From assembly GCA_023091735.1 (NCBI GenBank), contig JALKBU010000760.1, positions 1-25,626 on the forward strand: DNA of 25,626 nt. Reading direction: 5' to 3'. Below the pieces are notes generated by a model. It was not told where the DNA came from. It did not search any database and saw only the letters and a list, made by a program, of their open reading frames with translations. A program made the translations under genes and the position numbers. Shown piece by piece: positions 25,614 to 25,626 of this stretch. Source of the stretch: Trichomonas tenax (lineage: Eukaryota > Parabasalia > Trichomonadida > Trichomonadidae). Positions within the stretch are counted from its first letter, which is position 1. Every line of letters begins with the position of its first letter.

Positions 25614-25626
25614 TAAATATCTTTGT

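Noticed and set aside
1..25626. A gene cluster acting as one system (operon, defence or biosynthesis)
   Set aside because: Genes lie on both strands, are separately promoted and belong to unrelated housekeeping processes. No mobile element or island boundary is seen.

Overview
The window looks like nuclear DNA of a parabasalid protist, most likely a trichomonad and possibly Tritrichomonas. The proteins are eukaryotic: an E2F factor, a Src1/MAN1 nuclear-envelope protein, PP2A-B55, Nbp35, Utp15 and a giant ubiquitin protease. Every gene reads as one uninterrupted frame with no intron needed, and the spacers are short and very AT-rich. Several starts carry the trichomonad initiator form TCA-Y-(T/A) a few bases upstream. 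Several stops are followed within 20-60 nt by AATAAA, which I recall as more typical of Tritrichomonas than of Trichomonas vaginalis. The species call is inference.

Left block, plus strand (725-8389): a small E2F-like protein with two winged helices, a VPS9-domain protein (probable Rab5-type GEF), a short leucine-rich-repeat protein, an inner-nuclear-membrane Src1/Heh/MAN1 protein, and a pseudokinase fused to a long helical-repeat tail. Bases 1-225 hold a higher-GC open frame running off the left edge on the minus strand.

Middle: two tandem minus genes, an uncharacterised helical protein (8505-9083) and an M60/TCAF-like protein with an N-terminal acylation signal (9216-11372). Two plus genes follow: PP2A B55 (11761-12930) and the cytosolic Fe-S scaffold Nbp35 (13238-14107).

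Right block: a long coiled-coil protein (minus, 14460-16697) diverges from a 65-residue protein rich in Ser/Thr-Pro sites (plus, 17027-17224). Their shared spacer holds an E2F-like palindrome and a degenerate array with an exact 20-bp period. Utp15 (minus, 17352-18806) and a 2126-residue USP9X/USP24-type deubiquitinase (minus, 19105-25485) close the window.

The genes do not form an operon or one pathway; this is mostly a housekeeping gene neighbourhood. I found no mobile element, CRISPR array, tRNA or rRNA. The best leads are the 20-bp promoter array, the acylated M60-like protein with an altered zinc motif, the pseudokinase, the deubiquitinase without zinc-ribbon cysteines, and recurrent E2F-like and TCACTTTT promoter motifs.
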